Shown here: positions 17,076-25,762 of the stretch, in pieces
How positions within the stretch are numbered: position 1 is the first letter of the stretch
How the letters are laid out: every line of letters begins with the position of its first letter
Source of the DNA: Flectobacillus major DSM 103
Lineage (GTDB): Bacteria; Bacteroidota; Bacteroidia; Cytophagales; Spirosomataceae
DNA length: 64,000 bases
Reading direction: 5' to 3'
Assembly: GCF_000427405.1 (NCBI RefSeq)
Contig: NZ_KE386491.1
Location: forward strand, 2,835,001 to 2,899,000
Position numbers and translations under genes: made by a program
The notes under the pieces: model-generated
What the model saw: only the letters and a program-made list of their open reading frames with translations
The model's database searches: none
Told to the model about the DNA's origin: nothing

Positions 17076-19013
17076 TTAGTCGCCGTAGCGTTGTTTAATT
17101 CTCATGCCCATCTGAAAGCCAATCCATAGGGTAAATTTTTCTGTAGAGCGAATTGCTTGGTAGGTTGGCATATTTCTGAAAGGTTTGCCATTCCAATAAG
17201 AAGAGTTTTGGGGGTCGATAATAAGAGCCTTTACCGACGGGCCAAAGGTCAGTGTAGAATTACGAGCCAAAAACTTCTCGAATCCAATATCTAATCGAAA
17301 TAATGTTCCTTGGTTTATACCAGACATACCGTCGTATTCTACAATAGCATTGGTAACCAAGTCTGTATTGAGCATCCACCGCCGTCCAAGTTTATAAGCC
17401 CGACCAACCCCATAACCAATGTTGAAGGTTTCGTAAGTTCTTACAAAATTGTAGCCTAATGTAATAATATTGTAAAAAGCTGGTACGCCCGTTTTGAAGG
17501 TAAAATTGGCAGATTGGTTTTCGTCAATAGCAGCTTCGAGCCTTTTATAGCCGTTGCCACGCCCAACAAAGCTCAAAAAGCCAATGGGTGTTGTAGCCGA
17601 CGAATCACTGAAGTTGAGAAAGCCAAATTGTTTACCTCCTTTACTTACTTTATGAGCAAAGTTTATAAAGCCAATTTGCCAACCTCTCGATTCTTTTAGT
17701 ACAACATTGAGGTTGGGCGAAAGCTGAACTCCTTTTGAAATAGAACCCGAAACATTAAGCAAAGCACTCATTTGTACTCCTCGTAGGCTTTTGTGCGTAA
17801 GGTTGATAAGAGTGGCCATTTGTACTCCCTTATGGTTTCGCCACGAATGATTCCAGACTCCTGCTAGCGACATTCCTTCAGTTTGGCCCAAGTTGGTATT
17901 AAATACCCCTGCAAACTGCATGCCTTTTACATCTTTGCCCACGATATTGCCCACACCAGCCACTTGGATTCCATTCATATTGCGGCGTACACCATTGAAT
18001 AAACCTCCAAACTCAAATTTGCGTACACCTGCAGAGTAGCCCATAACAATATTGATAGAAACGCCGTTTTCGATACTTCCCGAAAGCAAGCGGTTAGTAC
18101 CCAAAAAAGGTAATAACGATATTTGCCAAGAACGATAAAGCGTATCTGTTACGTTTTGGGCGTGTATTCTTTGCGAACGATGCACCATCATTTTACCAAA
18201 TCGTTCTTTGAGTTGTTCCCATAAATTTGCTTTTCTGGCTGTATCTATTTTTCGATAAACAGGAAATATTCCTTCATTTGTTACATCGGGGATATATTCA
18301 TTCAGTGATATTTCGGTGTTAAGCACTGTAGGCAAAGCGATATGTTGTGTAGGTAGCATCGCCGAGTCGATGGTATTAGGGAACAGTACCGTATTGTCGT
18401 CGATGGGAAGTTTTAGTGGCCCTACAGGTTCGATAGCCTGCAATATCCAGTCTTTGGTATCGCTCTGAGCCGTTTTTATCCATACCGATTGCTGCACAAA
18501 TCCAGGTTTAGAAACAGTAAGCTTAAAAGGGAGTTTGGGCGAAGAAAGCTTTAGTTTATAATATCCATTGGCATTACTGATGGCAGCAGCCAAGCTATTT
18601 TTCTCATAAATACTGACATTGGGTAACTTTTCACCTGTATTGGCATCAATCACAAACCCCGAAATATAAATTGTGGTTTTGGGGGGCGTTTCATTTTTTA
18701 TCAAAATAACATATTGCCCTTGTAACTTATATCGAATTGTACCTTTAAACAGTACCGACAGTACTTCCCGAACAGGCTTATTGTACAACAATAAGTCTAT
18801 TTTTCGGCTAGGGTCAATTAAGCTAGAGTTATACGAAAAGTTAAAATCACCTTGTTTGGCAATATATTCTAAGACATTATCGAGTCGTTCGTCATTGAAG
18901 CGTACAGAAATGATTTTATCTAAGGGAGAATTCTGAGAAAAAGCCGAATAGCTGATAAAGTTAATACTATAGACAACCCAAAAAGTTATTGTATATCGTA
19001 CACTTTGAGTCAT
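17076..19013 (-). CDS. STN / carboxypeptidase-like / surface-repeat outer-membrane protein
   Basis: An exported protein with three parts. After a signal peptide (ending YSAFSQ) comes an STN-like domain (IISVRFNDERLDNVLEYIAK ... VREVLSVLFKGT), the module that in FecA-type receptors contacts FecR. A carboxypeptidase-regulatory-like fold follows (ISGFVIDANTGEKLPNVSIYE). The C-terminal half carries about six repeats of a G-[VM]-Q-x-A-x-x-x-N pattern (GIQVAGVGN, GMQFAGVFN, GVQMATLIN, GVQMSALLN and so on), like the LA_2272 surface repeats, then barrel-like strands. No TonB plug is present. Start ATG 19013 is chosen over 19061, which would overlap fecR. The FecI-FecR context suggests it feeds a cell-surface signal or is their target. 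Confidence 0.72.
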   Translation of the reverse strand: MTQSVRYTITFWVVYSINFISYSAFSQNSPLDKIISVRFNDERLDNVLEYIAKQGDFNFSYNSSLIDPSRKIDLLLYNKPVREVLSVLFKGTIRYKLQGQYVILIKNETPPKTTIYISGFVIDANTGEKLPNVSIYEKNSLAAAISNANGYYKLKLSSPKLPFKLTVSKPGFVQQSVWIKTAQSDTKDWILQAIEPVGPLKLPIDDNTVLFPNTIDSAMLPTQHIALPTVLNTEISLNEYIPDVTNEGIFPVYRKIDTARKANLWEQLKERFGKMMVHRSQRIHAQNVTDTLYRSWQISLLPFLGTNRLLSGSIENGVSINIVMGYSAGVRKFEFGGLFNGVRRNMNGIQVAGVGNIVGKDVKGMQFAGVFNTNLGQTEGMSLAGVWNHSWRNHKGVQMATLINLTHKSLRGVQMSALLNVSGSISKGVQLSPNLNVVLKESRGWQIGFINFAHKVSKGGKQFGFLNFSDSSATTPIGFLSFVGRGNGYKRLEAAIDENQSANFTFKTGVPAFYNIITLGYNFVRTYETFNIGYGVGRAYKLGRRWMLNTDLVTNAIVEYDGMSGINQGTLFRLDIGFEKFLARNSTLTFGPSVKALIIDPQNSSYWNGKPFRNMPTYQAIRSTEKFTLWIGFQMGMRIKQRYGD

Positions 19014-19051
19014 TGGAAAGAGTTTATTGTATAAGCAAAGATAATTTAGCA

Positions 19052-20107
19052 TTATTGGCATCCGTTGCCTTGAAGCACAAAATCTTGCCCTTTAGTTTCA
19101 ACTTTTAAGCTAAACGTTTCGGCAATAATCGACAAGATATTGGCTAATTTCTCACGCTCAAAGGTAGCGGTAAGTTTGCAATTGGCAATGGCAGGATTAG
19201 CCAAAACTACCTGTTGTGAAAAAGCCCCTGAAAGTATTTGGGCTACTTCTTTAAGTGGCGTGTTGTCAAAAACAAACGTTTTAGATTGGTAAGCCAGTGC
19301 ATTGAGATTTACGACTTCCGATACTTGAACTTGCTCGGAGGTTGCTTCTGCTTGTTGACCTTGTGTTAAGATTACTTCGCTATTGTTTTTCGAGAACCGT
19401 ACTTTACCTGTTTTTACCAACACTTTTACCGCCGTATTATAGGCTGTCACATTAAATGATGTACCCAACACTTTGATTTCGGTACCTTTGGCCTTGATAA
19501 TAAAAGGATGCTCGCTGTCGTGATGAACCTCAAAAAAAGCCTCTCCTTCAAGGGTTACTTGGCGGGTATCACCCTCAAATTGTTCAGGGAAACTAATACT
19601 TGAGTTTTTATTGAGCAACACCCTCGTACCATCGGGTAATGTTTTTGATAACGTATTTTGTTGAGAACTTGTTGTAAGTGAGGCTATTTGAGGAATATTT
19701 TGTTGTTGATACAGCCAAAAGCCAATGCCACAAAGCAATACTAGCATAGCTGCTATTTGGGTTATCAGTGGCCAAAAGCGAATAACGGAAGGCGTTTCGG
19801 CTGGTACTTCTTTTACCGTAGCAACTCTTTCGTTGAGATGAATAACGGGTTCTACAGCACTGGTATCTATTTTCTTCTTGGGGGTATCCATACCTGCCCT
19901 AACTTTAGTCCAGGCAGCGTCAATATCAACTTTCTTTTTTTCTTGAAACGCACCAGAAGCCTCCCAAATTAGCTTTGAGTGGCTGAGTAATGTATCGGAC
20001 TCGTCAGAATCATTCAGTAGGGCATTCAGTAGAGCAGAATCGTCCTCATGATTTTCTTCGGCCAGATATTTTGCCAAAAGTTCGTCTATTTTAGTATTAT
20101 TAGTCAT
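19052..20107 (-). CDS. FecR-family anti-sigma/sigma regulator
   Basis: A 351-residue FecR-like inner-membrane protein that relays an outer-membrane signal to an ECF sigma factor. The cytoplasmic N-terminus (about 1-110) contains an IWEASGAF segment, followed by one membrane helix (FWPLITQIAAMLVLLCGIGFWLY, near 120-140). The periplasmic FecR domain has LPDGTRVLLNKNSSISFP, VTLEGEAFFEVHHDSEHPF and IKVLGTSFNVTAY, all family landmarks. A DUF4974 domain (FVFDNTPLKEVAQILSG...) ends the protein. It lies between the sigma gene (70 bases upstream) and the STN protein (38 bases downstream), forming one operon. Confidence 0.92.
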   Translation of the reverse strand: MTNNTKIDELLAKYLAEENHEDDSALLNALLNDSDESDTLLSHSKLIWEASGAFQEKKKVDIDAAWTKVRAGMDTPKKKIDTSAVEPVIHLNERVATVKEVPAETPSVIRFWPLITQIAAMLVLLCGIGFWLYQQQNIPQIASLTTSSQQNTLSKTLPDGTRVLLNKNSSISFPEQFEGDTRQVTLEGEAFFEVHHDSEHPFIIKAKGTEIKVLGTSFNVTAYNTAVKVLVKTGKVRFSKNNSEVILTQGQQAEATSEQVQVSEVVNLNALAYQSKTFVFDNTPLKEVAQILSGAFSQQVVLANPAIANCKLTATFEREKLANILSIIAETFSLKVETKGQDFVLQGNGCQ

Positions 20108-20177
20108 TCGCTATTAAGACGATTTTATAAGATATTACAGTTTTTAGTGGTAATACCCAACCGCCTGTACCTTAAAA

Positions 20178-20756
20178 TTAGCCTCCTAAACCTGCCCACA
20201 ACAAAACCAATATAGGCAAATAATCGGCCAATTCGGTTCTTAGGATTTTTAGAGCTTTACCTATTTGGTTTTCAACGGTTTTGATAGATAATTGTAATTG
20301 GTCGGCAATTTCTTGGTATTTAAGTTCCTCAAAACGGCTCATTCTAAATATCAATCTGCATTGCTCTGGAAGCTTATCAATAGCCACGGCAATGCGTTGT
20401 TCTAGTTCATTTTTATACAACTCATCTGTTGCTGAATCGTGATTTAGCTCCAGAAAATCGCCAACATGCTGGCGATAAGTATCTTGAATTTTGAGGTGTT
20501 TGATACGATTCAGACAAGTATTATGTACTGCTCGATACAAATATGATTTCAGCGATACCGTAATTTCTATTTCTTCACGCTGTTCCCAAAATTTCATAAA
20601 AATCCCCTGCACTATTTCTTCGGCATCATCCATATCTTTTAGCAAGCCAAATCCATAGTTACAAAGTGCCTGATAGTGCTTCCGAAAAACTACTTCGAAA
20701 ACACGTTCGTTACCTTGCCGAATGGCTGTTAAAATATCAGAGTCTGTAAGTTGCAA
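20178..20756 (-). CDS. ECF RNA polymerase sigma factor, FecI-like
   Basis: A 192-residue sigma-70 factor of the ECF type. Region 2 is visible in VFEVVFRKHYQALCNYGFGLLKDMDDAEEIVQGIFMKFWE and region 4 in IDKLPEQCRLIFRMSRFEELKYQEIADQLQLSIKTVENQIGKALKILR. The C-terminus is hydrophobic (LADYLPILVLLWAGLGG), a common feature in Bacteroidota FecI homologues. The start codon appears to be TTG at 20756, since no ATG occurs in the first 40 residues. It is the first gene of the sigma-FecR-STN operon and probably responds to a signal passed through FecR. Confidence 0.92.
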   Translation of the reverse strand: MQLTDSDILTAIRQGNERVFEVVFRKHYQALCNYGFGLLKDMDDAEEIVQGIFMKFWEQREEIEITVSLKSYLYRAVHNTCLNRIKHLKIQDTYRQHVGDFLELNHDSATDELYKNELEQRIAVAIDKLPEQCRLIFRMSRFEELKYQEIADQLQLSIKTVENQIGKALKILRTELADYLPILVLLWAGLGG

Positions 20757-21065
20757 TGGAATAAAACCTTGTGGTGTTTGATTAAAAGTCTAAAGAAAAT
20801 CAATGGTCGTATATTATAGCGAAGCAGTTTTAACATTCTTGCTTTTTCTGATTCATTAGGAAAAGTAAGATTAAACAATCTTCATTCTTAATAATGGACT
20901 TTTATTCCACAAAAGTACAACTCTTATCCGATTTTTTACTGCCTAAAATTTTTAAACGGTTTCTATGGGTTATAAAAGGCTTTGACAAAAATTACCCAAT
21001 TGCTTTTGGGCATTTAGTCTATGACAATTCTTGAGTAGCTAGCCCCTATGTCAAGCCTCAATTTA
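20757..21065. other. Intergenic region upstream of the FecI-like gene
   Basis: About 310 bases with no ORF. A minus-strand TACTTTTG (20910-20917) fits the -7 consensus and would give the sigma mRNA a leader of about 150 bases, but no -33 TTG is well placed. Confidence 0.4.
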
Positions 21066-21743
21066 TTATTTCTTATGCTGCAAGAGCCTTCCTTCTACAA
21101 TCAAATACTGAGCGACACAATAAGTAAGCATTACCCAAAAACCGTTGTAAGGAAAAGGGTATCCAAATTTGTCAAAAGCAATTAGGCCATCAGACAGCAT
21201 AAACAAACCCGCCCCTAGGGCTACCCATACAAAGCTCTTGGGCAAAACTTGCCCTCCCCTATTACAAGCCGTACTTACCATCGTGGTAATAGCAATCGAA
21301 TAAATCAATACAGGTAAAAATAGCTGATTGAGTTGGGGTATAATAAGATACAATACCAAACACTGACACAACACCACTACCACAATAATCCATGCTTGCC
21401 GAAAAGCAAACCCCTGGAACGGCAATGGGCAGTCGTGCCAAAATACCCACGCATATAATACCTGCATTACCAAAAAAGATGCCAATCCTAACTCAAAAGC
21501 ATCGGGGAGCATCAGCAGAATATCGCCTAGCCATGCAAAAAATAAGGCTATCAGAAAGATATTAGATGACCGAGGGGTATTTTTTCGGAACTGCCAAAAA
21601 TACAACATCAGCGAAAGCACCAAGGCTGGCTTGGTAAAGTACCTCAAATATCCGTATTGTGGAGGCAATAAGCCAAATACCAACTCAGCTATAGCAATGA
21701 TACCATAAATCCACTTAAAATTTTCTGTTAAAATCCTTTTCAT
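21066..21743 (-). CDS. Lysoplasmalogenase (YhhN family)
   Basis: A 225-residue multi-pass membrane protein of the YhhN/TMEM86 family, whose studied members hydrolyse the vinyl-ether bond of lysoplasmalogens. About eight hydrophobic segments are visible. Family landmarks are YFTKPALVLSLMLYF, FAWLGDILLMLPD with the conserved Gly-Asp, and LGAGLFMLSDGLIAFDKF with Ser-Asp near the C-terminal end. MLTYCVAQYLIVEG closes the protein. It is monocistronic on the minus strand between the two sigma modules and has no evident link to them. Confidence 0.85.
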   Translation of the reverse strand: MKRILTENFKWIYGIIAIAELVFGLLPPQYGYLRYFTKPALVLSLMLYFWQFRKNTPRSSNIFLIALFFAWLGDILLMLPDAFELGLASFLVMQVLYAWVFWHDCPLPFQGFAFRQAWIIVVVVLCQCLVLYLIIPQLNQLFLPVLIYSIAITTMVSTACNRGGQVLPKSFVWVALGAGLFMLSDGLIAFDKFGYPFPYNGFWVMLTYCVAQYLIVEGRLLQHKK

Positions 21744-21829
21744 GGCTGTTTAGATTATTATTTCAACAATATACTATTTTAGTAGCAGTATGCCGAAACC
21801 CAATACCAAGGATTTTATTCATAAAAACA

Positions 21830-21861
21830 AAAACCCCGCAACGACACATTTGCGGGGTTTT
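21830..21861 (-). terminator. Terminator of the sigma/anti-sigma unit
   Basis: A 12-bp stem (AAAACCCCGCAA at 21830-21841 with its complement at 21850-21861) has an 8-base loop and A/T ends; it lies 28 bases past the anti-sigma stop on the minus strand. Confidence 0.92.
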
Positions 21862-21888
21862 GAAAACAATTTATTTTCAACTTAAAAC

Positions 21889-22704
21889 CTATACATTGCC
21901 AAGTACAAAAATTTGTCCTTTAGGGCCAGCTTCAGTAGTACTTCCGCCCTCAGCCTCTAGCGAAATAGCAAAAGCCACTGCATTTCCCAACGACTTCATA
22001 CGTGTAAAACTCCCCGAGTCATTTATCAAACCAGCATCAACGGGCTTGCCATCGACAATCGCCCAGAGTTGGTACTGTTTTCCTGCTGGGGCTACCGGTA
22101 ATTTTAGTGAAGACAGGTATACTTCTTCAGTTTTGGCGTTCCAATATACCATTGCTTGGGCATTTGGAGCGGCCTCTTGGCCTCCAAGTCGAACTTTCTT
22201 AATATCAGGATTTTGTAAAATGGCAATCTCTTGCTGGTAGTTTGCTTTCAAGATTTGCTCGTTTTGGGCAAAAAGCTGATTTTTTGATTCAAGAGCTACG
22301 ACTTTTTCTTCCGAGTTTTGCCAGCGAGTATACAGCAGTACGTTGGCCGCTATGCTTAGGGCTAGCAATACCCATGAGGCAGCATATCTCAACACCGACG
22401 GTTTTTCGGCTTCAGCCACTTGAGGCTGAAATGCTATTACATTGGGGGCAACCTCTTGTATTTCGGCCGAGTCTTGTTCTAATGCAAGCAAGGCATCCAT
22501 AACACGGCTTTTTAATGCAGAAGGGGGATTTTGGGCAAATTGTAGAGCATATTCTTCAAGCGACCCACGTATCAAAGCAATTTCTTGCTCAATAGCAGGG
22601 TATTGCTCGGCCAAACGCTCTACCTCTACCGACTCTTCGGCAGTGGTATTTCCAAGCACATAGCTTTCCAGAATACCTGATTCTATATATTCTTGAATAT
22701 TCAT
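21889..22704 (-). CDS. RskA-like anti-sigma factor
   Basis: A 271-residue membrane-anchored anti-sigma factor. The N-terminal cytoplasmic part (IEEYIESGILESYVLGNTT-like start, AEQYPAIEQEI) resembles RskA-type sigma-binding regions. One transmembrane helix (YAASWVLLALSIAANVLLY) lies near residues 105-125. A coiled segment follows and then the extracytoplasmic anti-sigma-K C-terminal domain, with MVYWNAKTEEVYLSSLKLPVA and KQYQLWAIVDGKPVDAG as its landmarks. No zinc-binding HxxxCxxC motif is seen. It is encoded 90 bases after its ECF sigma partner and presumably holds it inactive until an envelope signal arrives. Confidence 0.88.
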   Translation of the reverse strand: MNIQEYIESGILESYVLGNTTAEESVEVERLAEQYPAIEQEIALIRGSLEEYALQFAQNPPSALKSRVMDALLALEQDSAEIQEVAPNVIAFQPQVAEAEKPSVLRYAASWVLLALSIAANVLLYTRWQNSEEKVVALESKNQLFAQNEQILKANYQQEIAILQNPDIKKVRLGGQEAAPNAQAMVYWNAKTEEVYLSSLKLPVAPAGKQYQLWAIVDGKPVDAGLINDSGSFTRMKSLGNAVAFAISLEAEGGSTTEAGPKGQIFVLGNV

Positions 22705-22794
22705 TTTCTTAATGTTTTTTACAGTGGATATTACTCCAGCTTTTAGTCATTTTCTTAAATTGTTTACTGTCGGTCACCAAACTTTGAAAGAACC

Positions 22795-23376
22795 CTAAGA
22801 AAACCAAGCTAAAAGCAATAGTGAAAGACTAACGAAATACTCTCGTAAATGTGTAATAGCTGATTTTACACGAGTTTTGACAGTTCCCAAAGGAATACCA
22901 TATTCTTTTGAAACCTCCTCTTGAGTATAACCTTTAAAATACAGCAAGTCGATCACTTGTCGATGCTCGGGCTTAAGTTTGTCTACTACCTTCGACAACC
23001 CAATGGCATCTATGTCAAATTGGCTGGCACCTTGGCTATCAATAATATTTATCGTAGATTCTATATCTTGATTCCGCTGGGAGTTTTGATAATCTTGCGA
23101 ACGAATTTTGTCGATAGCCGTATTACGAGCCACATTCAAAATCCAAGTAAATAGAGTTCCTTTCGATTGGTTATAGCCATCGATATTCTTCCAAATTTTT
23201 ACAAAGGAATCCTGCATGACATCAGCGGCGATTTCTTCTGAACGAACTATCTTAAAGATAACCCCATAAAGTGCCGATGAATAATTATCATACAGAATCG
23301 AGAAACCTCGTTGGTCTTTATTTCGCAATAAAGCAACCAGAGTATCTTCCGCTATGACAGTTTTACGCTTTGACAT
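22795..23376 (-). CDS. ECF RNA polymerase sigma factor (SigK/RpoE-like)
   Basis: A 193-residue ECF sigma factor. Region 2 includes FSILYDNYSSALYGVIFKIVRSEEIAADVMQDSFVKIW, followed by the TLFTWILNVARNTAIDKIR segment. Region 4 reads LKPEHRQVIDLLYFKGYTQEEVSKEYGIPLGTVKTRVKSAITHLR, a standard helix-turn-helix for the -35-like element. The C-terminal tail is hydrophobic. The ATG at 23376 begins MSKRKTVIAEDT. The adjacent anti-sigma gene is of the RskA type rather than FecR, so this module probably senses a different stress than the FecI-FecR pair. Confidence 0.93.
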   Translation of the reverse strand: MSKRKTVIAEDTLVALLRNKDQRGFSILYDNYSSALYGVIFKIVRSEEIAADVMQDSFVKIWKNIDGYNQSKGTLFTWILNVARNTAIDKIRSQDYQNSQRNQDIESTINIIDSQGASQFDIDAIGLSKVVDKLKPEHRQVIDLLYFKGYTQEEVSKEYGIPLGTVKTRVKSAITHLREYFVSLSLLLLAWFS

Positions 23377-23548
23377 AAGTGTGTTTTATAATGATATTAT
23401 ACTTAATAATGGGATTGCAAGCTTTTGGGTATTCCCAAAAGTAATCGAACAGTTTTCATAGGAAGCGGTATGGGGTTGTTTTTTAAAGCGGTTTTGTCTT
23501 GGCTTTCACAAATATAAACATTCCTAAGCAAAGATTAGCTTCTTAAAA

Positions 23549-23580
23549 ACAAAGGACTTTCGCTTTTGAAAGCCCTTTGT
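23549..23580 (-). terminator. Terminator-like hairpin upstream of the sigma gene
   Basis: Thirteen-base arms (23549-23561 and 23568-23580) form a stem with a single non-Watson-Crick position that is a G-U pair in the minus-strand RNA. A T run follows on the minus strand. No minus-strand gene lies upstream, so it may attenuate the sigma operon or be a leftover. Confidence 0.45.
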
Positions 23581-23611
23581 ACATTACCCATTATTAAACC
23601 ACACCTATTTC

Positions 23612-23794
23612 ATTTGGTGAGATAGAGCCTCTTAATACTACTTCAATATATGGTATTATAAGTTATTGAATATCAGCAAAAAGAGTGTAAGCTGTGTTTT
23701 CTATGCTAACGAATCTCTTAAACTCTGTACTTGTTGATTCAATAATTTAACTTTCTTATTACATCTTGAGCGTTATTACTCTGTCTCACCAATT
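23612..23794. repeat. 183-nt nested inverted-repeat element
   Basis: Outer arms GGTGAGATAGAG (23616-23627) and CTCTGTCTCACC (23779-23790) pair with one mismatch and extend outward with further partial matches. Inside lie CTTAATAC/GTATT..AAG (23631-23638 and 23653-23662), TTATTGAAT/ATTCAATAA (23663-23671 and 23737-23745), and a hairpin of AAGAG/CTCTT with GTAAGC/GCTAAC. The whole could fold as a branched structure. It may be a small non-autonomous mobile element or a structured RNA. No transposase or clear target duplication is seen. Confidence 0.5.
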
Positions 23795-24185
23795 TCCAAG
23801 TTTGATATTTCAAAACCTTGAATATTAATAGCAAAAACTACGCCTCGGCTTTATGATATTAATGGATATAAGTAATTGTGTAATACAAATCCAAGAAGGA
23901 TTGAACGACTTTCGATATTCGGATATTTGATTTGTCAATACAAAGAATAGAGCCTTTTAACTATATTTTTATATCAGAAATCTCAAATTCTAGGTAGCAT
24001 ATAATACTAACTCCTACTTTCGGTAGGCATACTATATAATGGCATGGAGTTTCTTGTATTTGTCCTAAATACTGCTCCTGTTCCTGCCGGAATGATTGAA
24101 ATTAATAACTTTTTCATATTCTTAAATGTTTTATTTTTTGATTGATGTCTTTTAAACAGATTTACGAAACAGCCTTTTACTTGGA

Positions 24186-24215
24186 TTGGTTATGGCCACA
24201 AATATTTTACTTTTG
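24186..24215 (+). promoter_or_regulatory. Promoter of the TonB-C/TPR gene
   Basis: TTG (24186-24188), 19 bases, then TACTTTTG (24208-24215) match the Bacteroidota promoter consensus. The leader to the ATG at 24319 would be about 100 bases. Confidence 0.5.
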
Positions 24216-24318
24216 TACAAATGATTGATATATTTAAGACCTCAATAATCATAAACGCCACCCAAAGTGCATCAGTACCTATACAACGATTAGGCTTTGC
24301 CAGCTCAAATTTGTTACT

Positions 24319-25419
24319 ATGAAAAAAAATCTATTCTTTATCTGCTGCTTATTGATGCTTCAACATGTTGTTGTTTCACAAAACGATTCTTTGTCTATTG
24401 GTAAAAAAGTCCTTACTAAGCTAACTAGCTATAATTGGGAAAAAGACTATGTAGATATGAAAGATGGCAGTATCTTGCTCGACCCCTCGGTTGGTAAAAA
24501 AGCTGTTATGTGCCTAATTTTTCGTAAAAACGGAACAGGTACGTTTATTCATGGCGAAAATGCATCTCCTTTTCGTTTTCAAATTGCCGACTCTATCCTC
24601 ATTATCAATGCCGTAGAATATAAAATTCATAAGCTCAATGATTTTGAATTGGTTTTTGACCAGTACCTACCCAATACCAACGACGATGGTATCAAGCGTT
24701 TTCATTACTTGGCTACAACCGATAGCCCAACAGAGATTTATCTAAGAAAACACATTAAACCTTTTATTTCTATTTCGGCCTTAAAGGATACAGCTTTTCT
24801 ATTCAATGAGGAGGTATATCCCGAGTTTTTAGGAAATCTATATACCAATAAAACCCAACATACAGGACAAACCTTTGAAGAAGTACACGGAGATTCGTAT
24901 AATTTTATTGAAAAGGCTTTCTTAGAGAATATCCCCAAAAATACCGAAGGTGTATTCAAAGTATCATTTACGGTAAATACCAAGGGCTTGGTACAAGATA
25001 TTGTGGTCAACGAAAGCACACAGGAAGCCTACAACGCCAAACTTGTCGGTGCTATTCTAAGTACCAATCGCTTATGGATTCCTGCTACTTGGCAAAATAA
25101 AAAATACCCTGTCAAGTTTCAATATATTTTTCAGTTAGTAAAAGAAAAACCTAATCTGATTGAATTTGACCCTGTGCTGTACAACGAATACTTTAACCGA
25201 GCCAACAGCCTAATGGCTCGCAAAAACTATGACAAAGCAGTAAAAATTTATACAAAGTGTGTTTTGATGACCGACGATGCCATTGAGGCTATTTATAAGC
25301 GGGCAGAATGTTATGAAGCCATGAAAATCACCAAAAATGCTTGCTCGGATTGGAGCTATCTGGCATCGAAAGGACTCAAAAAAGCTGAAAAACTATTTTT
25401 AGAGAAATGTGCCAAATAG
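24319..25419 (+). CDS. Secreted protein with TonB C-terminal-like and TPR regions
   Basis: A 366-residue exported protein with signal peptide MKKNLFFICCLLMLQHVVVSQ. The first 150 residues form a lipocalin-like or beta-rich region without a family I can name (KNGTGTFIHGENASPF). Near residues 210-275 it resembles the TonB C-terminal domain: GVFKVSFTVNTKGLVQDIVV, then a WIPATWQNKKYPVKFQYIF strand. The last 80 residues look like one TPR pair (YFNRANSLMARKNYDKAVKIYTKC, AIYKRAECYEAM). The protein lacks the usual TonB membrane anchor and proline-rich span, so it is unlikely to be an energy transducer. The role is unknown. Confidence 0.62.
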   Translation: MKKNLFFICCLLMLQHVVVSQNDSLSIGKKVLTKLTSYNWEKDYVDMKDGSILLDPSVGKKAVMCLIFRKNGTGTFIHGENASPFRFQIADSILIINAVEYKIHKLNDFELVFDQYLPNTNDDGIKRFHYLATTDSPTEIYLRKHIKPFISISALKDTAFLFNEEVYPEFLGNLYTNKTQHTGQTFEEVHGDSYNFIEKAFLENIPKNTEGVFKVSFTVNTKGLVQDIVVNESTQEAYNAKLVGAILSTNRLWIPATWQNKKYPVKFQYIFQLVKEKPNLIEFDPVLYNEYFNRANSLMARKNYDKAVKIYTKCVLMTDDAIEAIYKRAECYEAMKITKNACSDWSYLASKGLKKAEKLFLEKCAK

Positions 25420-25762
25420 CAATGAATGAGTTGTTAATTGCTGAATAAGAGATTAAATTTTGATTGACTAATTGAAAATCAAACAAATACCTATAATTTG
25501 CATTAATCCTTGATGGATTATTAGGCTTTCAAGAACTTATTGATGTATAAATATGCTCATTTACTTTTCTACTACTGCAAAATATAGGGTAAACCCTGAT
25601 AATGTACCTCAGTTTTTTTCGTATTTTTCGCCCCGATTATTTTGCAATAATACCTCTTATTTTAATACTGTTCTTTTGGTAAAATTTGAGTGGCAATTGT
25701 ATTACAAAACCATATTTTTCTAATAGTGTACCTTTTCATTCGTACAAAACCCCAATTCACAA
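25420..25762. other. Intergenic region, nothing identified
   Basis: About 340 AT-rich bases between the TonB-C/TPR gene and the DUF1080 gene. I see no ORF, convincing hairpin or full promoter consensus. Confidence 0.4.
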
